DNA from: Palaemon carinicauda
Taxonomy: Eukaryota; Arthropoda; Malacostraca; Decapoda; Palaemonidae
Assembly (NCBI RefSeq): GCF_036898095.1
Contig: NC_090767.1
Location: 30,203,358 to 30,267,357, forward strand
Reading direction: 5' to 3'
Length of the DNA stretch: 64,000 bases
In this document: one piece after another, positions 20,758-31,626 of the stretch
Layout: each line of letters starts with the position of its first letter
Numbering within the stretch: the stretch's first letter is position 1
Notes under the pieces: model-generated
The model's database searches: none
Told to the model about the DNA's origin: nothing
Seen by the model: only the letters and a program-made list of their open reading frames with translations
Made by a program: the position numbers and the translations under genes

Positions 20758-20761
<4 letters not shown>
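18599..20761. other. Non-coding, AT-rich, nothing recognised
   Basis: Over 2 kb without supported genes. A short perfect palindrome GGGGAGAATTTCTCCCC sits at ~19236. The 67-codon ORF at 19404 has only AT-biased composition. Confidence 0.5.

Positions 20762-20833
<72 letters not shown>
20762..20833 (+). repeat. (CT)n microsatellite
   Basis: About 36 uninterrupted CT units. Confidence 0.98.
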
Positions 20834-20834
<1 letters not shown>

Positions 20835-21079
20835 AGCATCAAATCCATTAAAATATCAAATATTTGGAAGTGTATCCCAAGATATAAATTATTTGTAAGT
20901 TTAGTAAGTCAGCCTCATATCAGCTCAGCAAATGCACTTACACAGAAGTGTCTGGTAAAAAAAAGAGGCTTAGTTTTGACCTTAAGGTACCCTATACTGC
21001 CAATATATTTAAATCCAAGTTAAAAGAAAGCAGTAAATTACTGTGATAAAAACACAAGTAGGAACACGGCTTTTTTTAT

Positions 21080-21472
21080 TCAGATTTTTAGAAATTATTC
21101 TTGTGAAAACCTTTATAGAAACGATCTATTTTGATAGCAACCCTATTTTTTTTCCTCGTCCATTAGCGGACGTATAATTGCCTAATTACCTCATTAGTAA
21201 TGACTAAATTCTTACTGTAAGGGGGGGGGGGGGTTCCTTGCCTGTTTTTCGACCAACCAGACAGAACTGGTTTTCTGTATATTTGTTCTTCGTTTAAGAG
21301 GACGGACCTACTCGTTGTCATTGAATTTTCAAAAAAATTTAGTCTGTAAATGGAAAGCCTTATTCAGTAATTAATATTAAGTCTTCCTTCAGTATCAAGG
21401 TAAAAAGTTGAATGTGTTTTACATTAATTAATTTTGTTACTAAATGATGATTAGCTTTATTTGCGACAATAT
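21080..21472 (+). repeat. Left part of duplicated unit A, interrupted by LTR element
   Basis: Diverged match to 29300-29676, for example TGTTTTTCGACCA at ~21244 and ~29450, and GGAAGCCTTATTC in both. Together with 28378-28843 it forms one copy of an old tandem duplication. A run of 13 G sits at 21221-21233. Confidence 0.65.
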
Positions 21473-23284
21473 TGTGGAGAATTTTTTAATGGTTATGTTC
21501 TGAGTGGGAACTTGGTCCGGGAAAGTCTCCTTATAACAGTTACACAAAGTTCAACAGGGGAGGATAGGAGCACTTACTCTCGGGGCACAAACACCCTGCT
21601 AATACTTTACTGTCACAATTCACTAACCATCACTCAAATACAAAAGGGGGAATTTACTGTCCAGAGGCCGGAGTACTCCACACGTAGACTATATATGTAA
21701 TTTTATGGCCTACTCTAGCTTTGTCAGGTCTATAGTCATCTCATTCTCAGGCTCTGTTCCGGCTCCGTCCCAGCTACCCCAATGAGATGCTGGACAGTTA
21801 TTTTACGTTAATGTAAGGTAGACAAAATCCAAAATGGGAGCAGTGATGTAAAGTAGTTTAAAAGTTTAAAGATAAGGATCTTTACCTTCGAAGCAAATAT
21901 ATTAATGCAAAGTACCTCGCTGTTACCACCTATAGACTTACTCTTTAAATATTGGGTATTTTGTCCCGTAATCAACTATTCATTTCACACATTAAAATAA
22001 ATGAGGGAGCAAAAATACTAAGGAGGTTTGATTAACCTAATATTGATTTATTTCACAAATTTACATAAAAGAAACGGGCATCTGAACAAAGACAAAAATA
22101 GAATGATAAAGAGAATGCAAATTAAAAGCAATTCAAAATTATAAAGATGATGGTTTAGACACGCGGTCTGCAATAATCAAAATGGGGTCTGGCACGTGGC
22201 CCACGTGACCCAGAGACTATGCTAGTCTCCAAACAAGAAATAATAATGGAAAAATATTTACACACAATCCCACCGCACACAGTCCGAATAGTGTAATTAG
22301 CCAGGTACCCTATCAAGTTAAAATTAGTCTAAGCTAATAAAAAATGGGGGAAAACTAAATGGCCATTGATGTAGTACCTGCACTCCTTTGAAGTTTAGTC
22401 CTATGCCCGAGATAGCTGTTGACCTGGTTGTTGCACTAATTGGCACGCTGCACTCTTGCCTGGCTCACCCCAAGAATTCTCACTGTGGCTGCAACTAGGT
22501 ACACCAGGGACCTCTTCTCAATCTCTCCGACCGGCAGCAACAGGACTCGTTGGTGAGACACGTTTTGGGAGAGAGGGTGCGAGGGGTGAGCCAGCAGTGG
22601 CCGGGTTCAATGACCAGGCAGGTCAGCAGGCCAGGGCAGCTTTTCGTAGAATGTGGCCGACACTCCGGTCGAAGAGATCACCTGGCTTCACCTTTCCAGA
22701 CAGGTGAGGAGCTCGATGCGTATGGTAATCCATTGGGGATGCCATATCGGGACTTCAGGACAGGGCAATATTTTCTTGCAAGGAGTGCAGAGGAGGCAGG
22801 ATTTTGTACTAAATACTCAGATAAATCTTGCTGCTCTGAGGGAGGTTATATATACAACAATCCTACCTAATCTGGCTTGCTAAAAATTAATATTTAAAAT
22901 GATTAATTAGCAATGGACTGGTACGATGGGCATACATCTTAAAATTAACAAACCTTAATTGGTATTGAGAAATATAAGATGCATTAATTTAGCATTATTG
23001 GAATTTGTATCAAAAAGGCAGTTTATGAATTTAATCTCGACCCATGTAGTTAAGGAAAGAACCAACATACGCCGTGGTTACACTAAGGCCCTCTAACGTG
23101 CGTATCTACGCTGTGACGTCACGAGCATGGCGTGCGCCACTGTCAACAAGTTTAGATTAGTTCTCCCTATGTTTCGTTAAAGAAAACTAGATGTAGGAGA
23201 GAATGTTTAAGGGGTAGCTATAGTATTAGTAGAAGATATCTAAAAATACGATTAAAAGAAGAAGAGTGAAGAAAATTCTTCACA
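21473..23284 (-). repeat. 3' LTR (minus-strand orientation), 1812 bp
   Basis: Same length as the other LTR, with a constant offset of 5088 between matching positions. No base difference was seen in the lines compared by eye. Contains two CACGTG motifs (22193 and 22202) and a TGACGTCA (~23115). Short ORFs inside are identical in both copies and are taken as fortuitous. Confidence 0.9.
22846..22855 (-). promoter_or_regulatory. TATA-like element in the 3' LTR
   Basis: Reads TATATATAAC on the minus strand. The equivalent in the 5' LTR (27934-27943) would be the one that drives element transcription. The transcription start is not known. Confidence 0.3.
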
Positions 23285-23698
23285 CCCTGGGGATAAAGGG
23301 GAGAAAAAAGGGAGAGGGGTTAGTTCCGGCAAATGTGATTCAACTACTTGTTAGTATGAGTGAGATAAGCTTACTGGCTGAATGAAGAGTGAAGTCGTTC
23401 TTCACATCAACGTCCGTTTAAAGTTAACAAAACGTTGTTAACGTTAATTGAAATCAATTGAATCAAAAGTTATGCTTTCACGTGAATTTGGGGAATATTG
23501 AACTACGCAGGCAATGCTTCACGGAAGCGTTAAGTTAAGCATATGATCAGTTTTAACTTTAAACGTACGATGCAATAATAACAGAACGATTAAAAGTACT
23601 CAGTTCTTCCCACCCTAGGGGTACGGATAGAGCAAACAAAACGTAAACCAATATCGGTCGAGTTCAGCAACAAGTCAGGCCAAATAACAAATTAAAAA
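23285..23698 (-). other. Internal region next to the 3' LTR
   Basis: Untranslated part between the gag-like stop and the 3' LTR. The base run 23288-23320 is purine-rich on the plus strand, so on the coding (minus) strand it is pyrimidine-rich, the opposite of a normal polypurine tract. At ~23384-23408 a block resembling the LTR end (AAGAGTGAAG...TTCTTCACA) recurs. Confidence 0.5.
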
Positions 23699-25240
23699 TT
23701 ATGGGGGTGAATCCCAATCCCGGTCTGACACCCAACGTTTTACATGAAATGATTTTACAAAGAAAATTACTGGCGTAATGAAAACTTTGTATTCATCGCC
23801 TGACAAAAGGAGAAAAGTTACTTCCTTCTCGGCGTTTAAAGGTGAAAATTTGCTTGACACTAGCCTGAATGATAAATCGAGATGAACTAGGTCTATGGGG
23901 ACATCGTATTTATGACAGCTTGGGTCTTGGATGTCGTCTTTAAGAAAAACGTTTGCAAGGGGAGCAATTAAAGGAAAAGTTATATTCAGCACGAGCTGAA
24001 GGATGTCAGGGGGATTATGGCAACATGACAAGCTGTCAATGCAAAAATTAAATTTACGCTTTGAGGTTAAAGCAAGTGATTGACTGAAAAAATGCTGCTG
24101 TACGACTTGGCAAAAATAATACAGGTTTAATGTGACGTCATATAGGACTGAATAAAAATAATGAATGATGTTCATGGTACCGTTATCCTCAAGCAAAGTG
24201 AATCGTAAACAGGCTCTAAGCTCCGGTGCTAGGTCTACATGTGTGACCTTCGCCAAATCCGCCGTCAGTGCACAAGGCTCATTTCTGACAACTAAAGTCT
24301 TAACCTTGCGATCACACGGCTCTTTCTGAGGGCTGATTTCAAATCCTGACGGGGATGTCTTAGCGTCGACACGGGTTGGAGCGGAAGTTACTGGCTTAAA
24401 GATAGGACGATCAGGCAACGTGGGCACTGGTCCATGGAATGGTACGGTTTTAATGAATGAATCTACTACCGGTACAGGCCTCTGCTGGCCATCACGCACA
24501 CGGTTAAGTTGTGGGGTATATGAGCTACCACGAGGGGGGTCCATGACAAGACAATGAACGGTATTTCCTCCGGGACGGACTGTCACCGGCGGCAAAGACA
24601 AAGGGGGTTGAGGGCGATGGAACGCTGGTGGCTTAAGGTTTGGAGATGAGGACGGAGCACGTGTGACTGACACAAATTCACTAATCGTATGCCATGTTGG
24701 CAACATAGTATTGAAATGTGACGATTTTACTGGTTGGGGAACTGAGACAAAATTATGAACATTGTGCTTGACTGCCATAACATTAAAAGGATCAACTAGG
24801 GGATCATTAATGACATTTTCAACGGGACGTGTCACTGAAGGTGTCGTCCTCGTTGAAGAACAAGACTGATTAGGTTTAATTATTAAATTGGGATGAGCCA
24901 TGAGGCTATTAAAAGCAATCTCAATTTTACTTGAACAGGCAGCAAGCACTGGATAATTTAATTTAACAATGGGATGGTCGTAATGACGTCTCCAAAAATT
25001 CTTGTAATTAAAAAGTTCATCTCTTACTTTACTAATTTCACTTTTAAAATGACCCACGGCTTCAGGACCCATGTTGGGAAAATCTACTGAAGCAAGAGCA
25101 TGAAGTGCTATGTCTGCGTCCTCACACACAAAGGTGAATGTCAACTCCTGTTCCTCAAGCCTAGCGTTAATCTCCTCGGGGCTGAGCGTTTCCGCCTTGG
25201 GCGGTGAAGGGTTGTTTACGTTAAACATGAAGTCCGCCAT
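23699..25240 (-). CDS. Gag-like protein of the LTR element
   Basis: A 513-codon ORF on the same strand as the primer site. I start it at MADFMF (ATG at 25240, context CCAAGATGG) rather than 14 codons upstream, because that context fits a good initiation site. Residues ~1-150 are charged and helical-looking (PEEINARLEEQELTF, then KVRDELFNYKNFWRRH). The middle (~150-330) is Pro/Ser/Thr-rich and probably disordered. The C-terminal third is hydrophobic with scattered Cys, not a clear zinc knuckle. No protease, RT or integrase motifs. Gag assignment is inferred from position in an LTR element, not from a recognised domain. It could instead be another accessory protein. Confidence 0.55.
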   Translation of the reverse strand: MADFMFNVNNPSPPKAETLSPEEINARLEEQELTFTFVCEDADIALHALASVDFPNMGPEAVGHFKSEISKVRDELFNYKNFWRRHYDHPIVKLNYPVLAACSSKIEIAFNSLMAHPNLIIKPNQSCSSTRTTPSVTRPVENVINDPLVDPFNVMAVKHNVHNFVSVPQPVKSSHFNTMLPTWHTISEFVSVTRAPSSSPNLKPPAFHRPQPPLSLPPVTVRPGGNTVHCLVMDPPRGSSYTPQLNRVRDGQQRPVPVVDSFIKTVPFHGPVPTLPDRPIFKPVTSAPTRVDAKTSPSGFEISPQKEPCDRKVKTLVVRNEPCALTADLAKVTHVDLAPELRACLRFTLLEDNGTMNIIHYFYSVLYDVTLNLYYFCQVVQQHFFSQSLALTSKRKFNFCIDSLSCCHNPPDILQLVLNITFPLIAPLANVFLKDDIQDPSCHKYDVPIDLVHLDLSFRLVSSKFSPLNAEKEVTFLLLSGDEYKVFITPVIFFVKSFHVKRWVSDRDWDSPP

Positions 25241-26538
25241 CTTGGAATGACCACGTTTTGATGAACGGATTCGTAAAAGCAAATAAGGGGTAACTGAATT
25301 TCAAAAGATCATGAAAATGAAACTTTACAAATTTACAAGGTTGATAATTGAACATTTAAATTTACTCATGATGGGGGAACAAGTTAAATGGACAAAAAAC
25401 ATATAAATCATGAAATTACTTTAAATTTCAAAGTGACCGGGTCCAACAAAGCAGACGATGCCCAGGTCACGTGACGTTAAAGACTTTGCTAAAACGAATT
25501 ATTTACGCACGTGGCGATAAATGATTGAACTAAGTTAGTTGTGAGAAGCAAAACATATGAGAAAGCGCTAGGGCTTATAAATGCAAAGATTTAAGTTGAA
25601 AGTTAAAATAACAGGTCGAGGCTGACACTGTTGTGACGATTTCACAATTACGGGCGCACTAAGGCAGCCACTGATCTATTCAAAATGTAGATTGGCGCAC
25701 AAGGCAGCGACTTTAAAGAGCACTCTCGTGGAGGCTAAACAAATATAAAATTTCCCTCACGCGGAGGTAAAACAAAAATATCCTCGCTAAAGGACAAAAA
25801 CAATATTTCCTCGCTAAAGGAAATTAAATTAACTACACGCAGTAATTTACTTACGGTAGCAAACAATTACGAACCCTTAGTTTGGGCTGTAAACAAGATC
25901 CGCCATCTCGGAACAAACACGTGGAATGAAACGGACTTGGGGTTAAGTTTCTACGTTACTCGTAAGAAGACTTAAAATTATGTTACGCCAATTCGCTCGG
26001 TAGGACAAGGACACGTGCTAGGTATACGGGAACATTAGTTAGAAAAGTTAAGGTTGGTTAGGGAAGGTAAACGACACAAAGGAAGGTAGACCAAGGTACA
26101 AAATGTTACGAATTAGATGCTTAGCTAGCAAAATTAGTTGACAGGACGAGTACACCGGCGCTCTAGCTGAGCAGTAAACACGGGCGTCTGAACAACAAAA
26201 AACCTTAGTTCAAGTAGCTTAGAACTTTCTGGTATAAGTGGATTCCGCCACACGTGGGTGAACGGATCCGAGACAAAGTGAAGTTCCTACGACAAATTCT
26301 AGTCTTTCTGTAGAGAACATTCAAGCAACAAATTAACCTGGTTACGTAGCTCTTTCCTTAAACACGTGGTCGATACAAAAAGATCATGTTGATTACAAAT
26401 TTCTCTTCCCAATTAAAGTCTGGGCATTACATATTCGACAAACTGGCTGTGTGCGTGTGGGTAAGTGATATAGCGAGTTACTATATGCTTAATCAAGCTG
26501 ATTAATTACGTTAATGCTTCACAAGTCAAAGGTAAAAG
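25241..26538 (-). other. Long leader of the LTR element
   Basis: About 1.3 kb between the primer site and the gag-like start, without a long ORF. Six of the element's CACGTG motifs lie here (25468, 25508, 25918, 26012, 26251, 26363). A short upstream ORF begins with a GATGGCGG context at ~25903. Confidence 0.5.
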
Positions 26539-26556
26539 ATCCGGTTCGAAGGACCA
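26539..26556 (-). promoter_or_regulatory. Primer-binding site matching tRNA-Tyr
   Basis: On the minus strand TGGTCCTTCGAACCGGAT lies four bases after the 5' LTR. Its complement is the last 18 nt of animal cytoplasmic tRNA-Tyr including CCA, with one mismatch as I recall that tRNA (acceptor CCTTCGA...TCGAAGG). This fixes the minus strand as coding. Confidence 0.75.
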
Positions 26557-26560
26557 CTCG

Positions 26561-28372
26561 TGTGGAGAATTTTTTAATGGTTATGTTCTGAGTGGGAACT
26601 TGGTCCGGGAAAGTCTCCTTATAACAGTTACACAAAGTTCAACAGGGGAGGATAGGAGCACTTACTCTCGGGGCACAAACACCCTGCTAATACTTTACTG
26701 TCACAATTCACTAACCATCACTCAAATACAAAAGGGGGAATTTACTGTCCAGAGGCCGGAGTACTCCACACGTAGACTATATATGTAATTTTATGGCCTA
26801 CTCTAGCTTTGTCAGGTCTATAGTCATCTCATTCTCAGGCTCTGTTCCGGCTCCGTCCCAGCTACCCCAATGAGATGCTGGACAGTTATTTTACGTTAAT
26901 GTAAGGTAGACAAAATCCAAAATGGGAGCAGTGATGTAAAGTAGTTTAAAAGTTTAAAGATAAGGATCTTTACCTTCGAAGCAAATATATTAATGCAAAG
27001 TACCTCGCTGTTACCACCTATAGACTTACTCTTTAAATATTGGGTATTTTGTCCCGTAATCAACTATTCATTTCACACATTAAAATAAATGAGGGAGCAA
27101 AAATACTAAGGAGGTTTGATTAACCTAATATTGATTTATTTCACAAATTTACATAAAAGAAACGGGCATCTGAACAAAGACAAAAATAGAATGATAAAGA
27201 GAATGCAAATTAAAAGCAATTCAAAATTATAAAGATGATGGTTTAGACACGCGGTCTGCAATAATCAAAATGGGGTCTGGCACGTGGCCCACGTGACCCA
27301 GAGACTATGCTAGTCTCCAAACAAGAAATAATAATGGAAAAATATTTACACACAATCCCACCGCACACAGTCCGAATAGTGTAATTAGCCAGGTACCCTA
27401 TCAAGTTAAAATTAGTCTAAGCTAATAAAAAATGGGGGAAAACTAAATGGCCATTGATGTAGTACCTGCACTCCTTTGAAGTTTAGTCCTATGCCCGAGA
27501 TAGCTGTTGACCTGGTTGTTGCACTAATTGGCACGCTGCACTCTTGCCTGGCTCACCCCAAGAATTCTCACTGTGGCTGCAACTAGGTACACCAGGGACC
27601 TCTTCTCAATCTCTCCGACCGGCAGCAACAGGACTCGTTGGTGAGACACGTTTTGGGAGAGAGGGTGCGAGGGGTGAGCCAGCAGTGGCCGGGTTCAATG
27701 ACCAGGCAGGTCAGCAGGCCAGGGCAGCTTTTCGTAGAATGTGGCCGACACTCCGGTCGAAGAGATCACCTGGCTTCACCTTTCCAGACAGGTGAGGAGC
27801 TCGATGCGTATGGTAATCCATTGGGGATGCCATATCGGGACTTCAGGACAGGGCAATATTTTCTTGCAAGGAGTGCAGAGGAGGCAGGATTTTGTACTAA
27901 ATACTCAGATAAATCTTGCTGCTCTGAGGGAGGTTATATATACAACAATCCTACCTAATCTGGCTTGCTAAAAATTAATATTTAAAATGATTAATTAGCA
28001 ATGGACTGGTACGATGGGCATACATCTTAAAATTAACAAACCTTAATTGGTATTGAGAAATATAAGATGCATTAATTTAGCATTATTGGAATTTGTATCA
28101 AAAAGGCAGTTTATGAATTTAATCTCGACCCATGTAGTTAAGGAAAGAACCAACATACGCCGTGGTTACACTAAGGCCCTCTAACGTGCGTATCTACGCT
28201 GTGACGTCACGAGCATGGCGTGCGCCACTGTCAACAAGTTTAGATTAGTTCTCCCTATGTTTCGTTAAAGAAAACTAGATGTAGGAGAGAATGTTTAAGG
28301 GGTAGCTATAGTATTAGTAGAAGATATCTAAAAATACGATTAAAAGAAGAAGAGTGAAGAAAATTCTTCACA
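26561..28372 (-). repeat. 5' LTR (minus-strand orientation), 1812 bp
   Basis: Direct copy of 21473-23284, ending CTTCACA on the plus strand and followed by the target duplication. Carries the same CACGTG pair (27281, 27290) and TATA-like site (27934-27943). Confidence 0.9.
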
Positions 28373-28377
28373 AATAT

Positions 28378-28843
28378 TAATTTATGAAAAAATGGTTATT
28401 AGTGATGCCATGATTGCCTGAAATGTCGATGCTGTCTTTAATACTTTGTGGATTTGGAAAATTTGAATCGAAGGCGAGAATTTAACTCTGCAATAATTAC
28501 CAGCAAAAATATTTTGACTTTAATAGTGGTTATAAAGGATCAGTTCTGTTTTTTAACCATGAGAGAATGAGTGGAGATGCTGCAACAATTATTATGTTAG
28601 TTTAAAGGCCTACATATTTTCAATGAATTGACTGTTCACATTTGAAATTGTAGGAAAGAATGACGCAAAAGTTTTCGAGCATTGATTCCACAATCGTGGA
28701 ATGTAGGCTGTGACATCATACAGCAGTGACAATTTTTATTTCAAGTTAGAATTTAGGAACCGAATTCAAGAGTACTTCTTTGTTAAATTATGCTTACGTT
28801 TCTAGGTGATATGGGCAGTCTTGCACGAGTTGCTCAACTTGTT
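28378..28843 (+). repeat. Right part of duplicated unit A
   Basis: Matches 29677-30218 with divergence: CATGATTGCC / CATGATTGCT, ATTGATTCCACAATCGT / ATTGGTTCCACAATTGT, and GAGTTGCTCAACTTG / TGTGTTGCTCATCTTG, in the same order. Confidence 0.65.
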
Positions 28844-28875
<32 letters not shown>

Positions 28876-28898
28876 TTATTATTATTGTTGTTGCTACG

Positions 28899-28973
<75 letters not shown>

Positions 28974-28988
28974 GTTGTTGTTGTTACG

Positions 28989-29073
<85 letters not shown>
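28844..29073 (+). repeat. (ATT)n microsatellite with GTT/ACG interruptions
   Basis: About 230 bp of ATT units. Two interruptions of the form GTTGTTGTTACGATT divide it, suggesting internal duplication of the array. ORFs of poly-Asn, poly-Ile, poly-Leu or poly-Tyr here are artefacts. Confidence 0.97.
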
Positions 29074-29074
<1 letters not shown>

Positions 29075-29299
29075 ATATGTTAATAAACATGGATTCTCCT
29101 GAAACATTCATAAATCTAATTAACTGGATACTATAAATTGCTTTTCATATATAGTTCCGTTTATCGTATACAGAGTCTAAGGTAATTTTGCATAAAACAC
29201 GTTTCATGTTTATTTTCAATTTATTTCATTTTCAAACAAAGCCACGATTTAGGTATCGTATTTTTCCTTGCAAGTTTTCATACGTAATCGTAAGAAATT

Positions 29300-30218
29300 A
29301 GGACGAATTTCTTGTGTAATTCTGAGAAGAGAAAATATATTTAGGAAAGCATTTATTGATACGATTTATTTTCCATTAAGCTCCAATCAATGATGTCTTA
29401 TCATTCACTAAACTCTTAGTATAATCAAAGAGGGGGAGATTTCATTGTCTGTTTTTCGACCAGTAAGGCAAAAGTGGTATTGTAAATATTTGCATTTTGT
29501 TACGAGGACAGGACTACTGGTTGTCTGTGAAGTTTGAAAGAAAATCAGTTTTTAATATGAAAATAGGAAGCCTTATTCTCTTTTGATACCAAGATAATAA
29601 GTTAATTTTATTTTACATTTATCAATATTCAATTACTATATAAGTAGTTTTATATTGACATTTCTGGCAGCAATATCCTGTTCATGATTGCTTAAAACGT
29701 CAATACTGTCTGACCATTAGTGGATTAAAACTTTATTCGAAGGCGTGACAATTTATATGTATTTTGTTTCAAATTTTGTCAATGTTTGTGGTTGTGGCAA
29801 GATGAGAGAGTTTAGTAATAAAAATAGTATATTGATATAAAAGTATTTTCTGTGTAAAGAAATGCGTTGTTTTAACTGATCTAGAATAACCAACAACAAA
29901 AATATGTTTGACCTGGCTCAAGGTGGTTGTAATGGACAATGCTTCTGTTGAGTTTTAACCCTGAAAAGATTTTTTTTAGATGTTATAACAGTTATAAATG
30001 TTAATCCAACTTGGCGTACAAATTTGACAGTGTACAGATACTGGGATAAGTAATGAACTGAATGTTCACATTTGGCAATGCGGTACAAAACAAATTGAAA
30101 AGTGATATCTCAGTATTGGTTCCACAATTGTAGAATTCTATAGTACGTGTCTATGTTGAATCGCATATTTGTGTTCATAGGTTATGTTGGCGATCTCAGA
30201 TGTGTTGCTCATCTTGCA
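29300..30218 (+). repeat. Duplicated unit B, without the LTR insertion
   Basis: Diverged tandem copy of 21080-21472 plus 28378-28843. The site corresponding to the LTR insertion is near the CAATAT at 29671-29676, where no insertion is present. Confidence 0.6.
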
Positions 30219-30387
30219 ATAATCGTGGTTTTATCTAGAATATATTCACAAATTGCCTTTGTTTATAATAATCCTTTTGTTTGTGGTTAGTGTGTGGTCT
30301 AGCCCGTACTGATGATTGTAAATGTTCTCTTGTTTACTTCGCCCAATAGAGTGCTTTCAATGACGTCACTGGGAATCGCCGGCGGCC

Positions 30388-30657
30388 ATGCTGGAGGGCA
30401 TACAAAGCGAAAACATGGCGGCTGCTACAGCGAATATGGACAATGAGAGCGACTTTGTCAAACAATTGTCGGGTGATGATGAGCGTTTTTACAAGCAGAA
30501 ACTCGATCTAATTGATGGCCTAGATCCATACCAGATGCAGAATTCATTCAGTCAAAATATTGAGGATTTTCCCAGTATTTCATACATTGATATGGTGAAC
30601 TACTTGGTACTGTCGGCCAACCCAGAACATGAGTGGGCATACATTTCCATTGAATAA
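30388..30657 (+). CDS. Unassigned ORF, possible first exon (KLDLIDGLDPYQM / YIDMVNYLV)
   Basis: An 89-codon ORF with balanced composition. Its ATG is inside the left inverted repeat. From memory, the pattern of a DPY motif followed by a SY-x-D-hydrophobic-VNYLV motif recurs in uncharacterised animal proteins that also carry THAP and YqaJ-type nuclease domains. If so, this is the exon next after a THAP module, placed here on the opposite strand from the THAP exon at 31461-31626. It ends without the long continuation those proteins have, so it is a fragment or an exon whose intron begins before the stop. Confidence 0.4.
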   Translation: MLEGIQSENMAAATANMDNESDFVKQLSGDDERFYKQKLDLIDGLDPYQMQNSFSQNIEDFPSISYIDMVNYLVLSANPEHEWAYISIE

Positions 30658-30660
30658 TCT

Positions 30661-31440
30661 GCTTCCAGAATTCGTTGTTTTTCCCTTTAATGCTTTTTAG
30701 TCCAAAATTAGATAAACACTGGGCCGATGAAGAGAGTGTTTATAATTATAATGCTAATATTGATCATTTAGCCTAACCTTGTGTATTATAATTTTTGATT
30801 GTCAAAATGTATGTAAAAGTTTTGCATTATAATGTCAAATCTTTTATTAATTCATGCCTAACCATTGTGTTTGTGTTTGGTTACAAATGCTATAATTTCT
30901 TATATACATATAAACATATGATGGACAAACTCTATTGTAATGCTCTTGGATGATCGTTTTGCCTCCTTGCAATTAAATGCGCAAGTTTAATTATTTTTTC
31001 GATGTTTCATATATAAGCTGAAGACCCCTTCGGATTAAACCAGCTTTCAGATATTATTGTTATTATTTATAATCAATGTTTATTCATCACATAGGCCTGT
31101 ATGTCTGCACAATTTAATACACAAATTAAAATAAATATAAATATACACTTAATTATATATAGGCATGAGCACCTTGGCGAAAGAGAGACCTAGGTAAGTA
31201 GCCTTTGTTAATACAGCCAATATGGGCGCTTTTAATTTTTATTTTGTAAATCTGAGATGCCCCTTTTGATGTTTAAAAATTGAGATGCCACCTCCCCCAC
31301 ACACACTACACACTGAACTGACGGTGATACTTTTGAAGTCACCCATGCGATCGGATATAGCATGTTTACACAGGAATAATGATACTTTTAGGGCCTAGCC
31401 GAGACTGACCTGATATGAAATAATCAGAACAGATACGTGC
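30661..31440. other. Non-coding interior of the inverted-repeat segment
   Basis: AT-rich, no ORF or repeat recognised. Confidence 0.5.
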
Positions 31441-31626
31441 TTAGGATAGTGAGGATTCACGTAGATCAGCCCGTGATATTCTGGTCAACCACAAGTCACG
31501 TCTGCGCTTGGATAATTCCTCTGTATCTTTGTCCTGATTCTGAATAACTGCCGGTATGCGGTAGAAACTCTTGTCATCTCTTCGTCCTCGATTCCCACAG
31601 CCAACAATAGCGCAAAAACTGGGCAT
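31441..31626 (-). CDS. THAP-domain first exon
   Basis: Minus-strand ORF starting MPSFCAIVGCGNRGRRD. THAP is a C2CH zinc-dependent DNA-binding domain shared by P-element transposase and many animal regulators. Seen here are the first two Cys (residues 5 and 10), the Pro of a FYRIPA block (24) and the invariant Trp in RRDLWLTRI (46). The second CxxH half is missing. The ORF stops at residue 61, but GTGAAT at 31460-31455 on the minus strand could be a splice donor after ISRADLR, with the rest of the domain in another exon. No second exon was found in the window, so this may be an orphaned copy. Confidence 0.65.
   Translation of the reverse strand: MPSFCAIVGCGNRGRRDDKSFYRIPAVIQNQDKDTEELSKRRRDLWLTRISRADLRESSLS

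Larger units (their letters stand above)
21468..28377 (-). mobile_element. Complete LTR retrotransposon-like element with AATAT target duplication and no pol
   Basis: Two 1812-bp direct repeats (21473-23284 and 26561-28372), each starting TG and ending CA, flank 3276 bp. Immediately outside are AATAT (21468-21472) and AATAT (28373-28377), a 5-bp target duplication. On the minus strand a primer-binding site for tRNA-Tyr follows the 5' LTR, fixing the orientation. The only sizeable ORF is gag-like. No RT, integrase, protease or RNase H motif was found in the internal region. By structure it is a non-autonomous long-LTR element that must use enzymes from a related full element. Confidence 0.85.

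Noticed and set aside
22456..22883. Three overlapping ORFs of 76-106 codons (repeated at 27544-27971)
   Set aside because: They lie inside the LTRs on the strand opposite to the element, show no domain, and are identical only because the LTRs are identical.
28794..29136. Long ORFs of poly-Asn, poly-Ile, poly-Leu and poly-Tyr on both strands
   Set aside because: They are readings of the ATT microsatellite in different frames and have no coding value.
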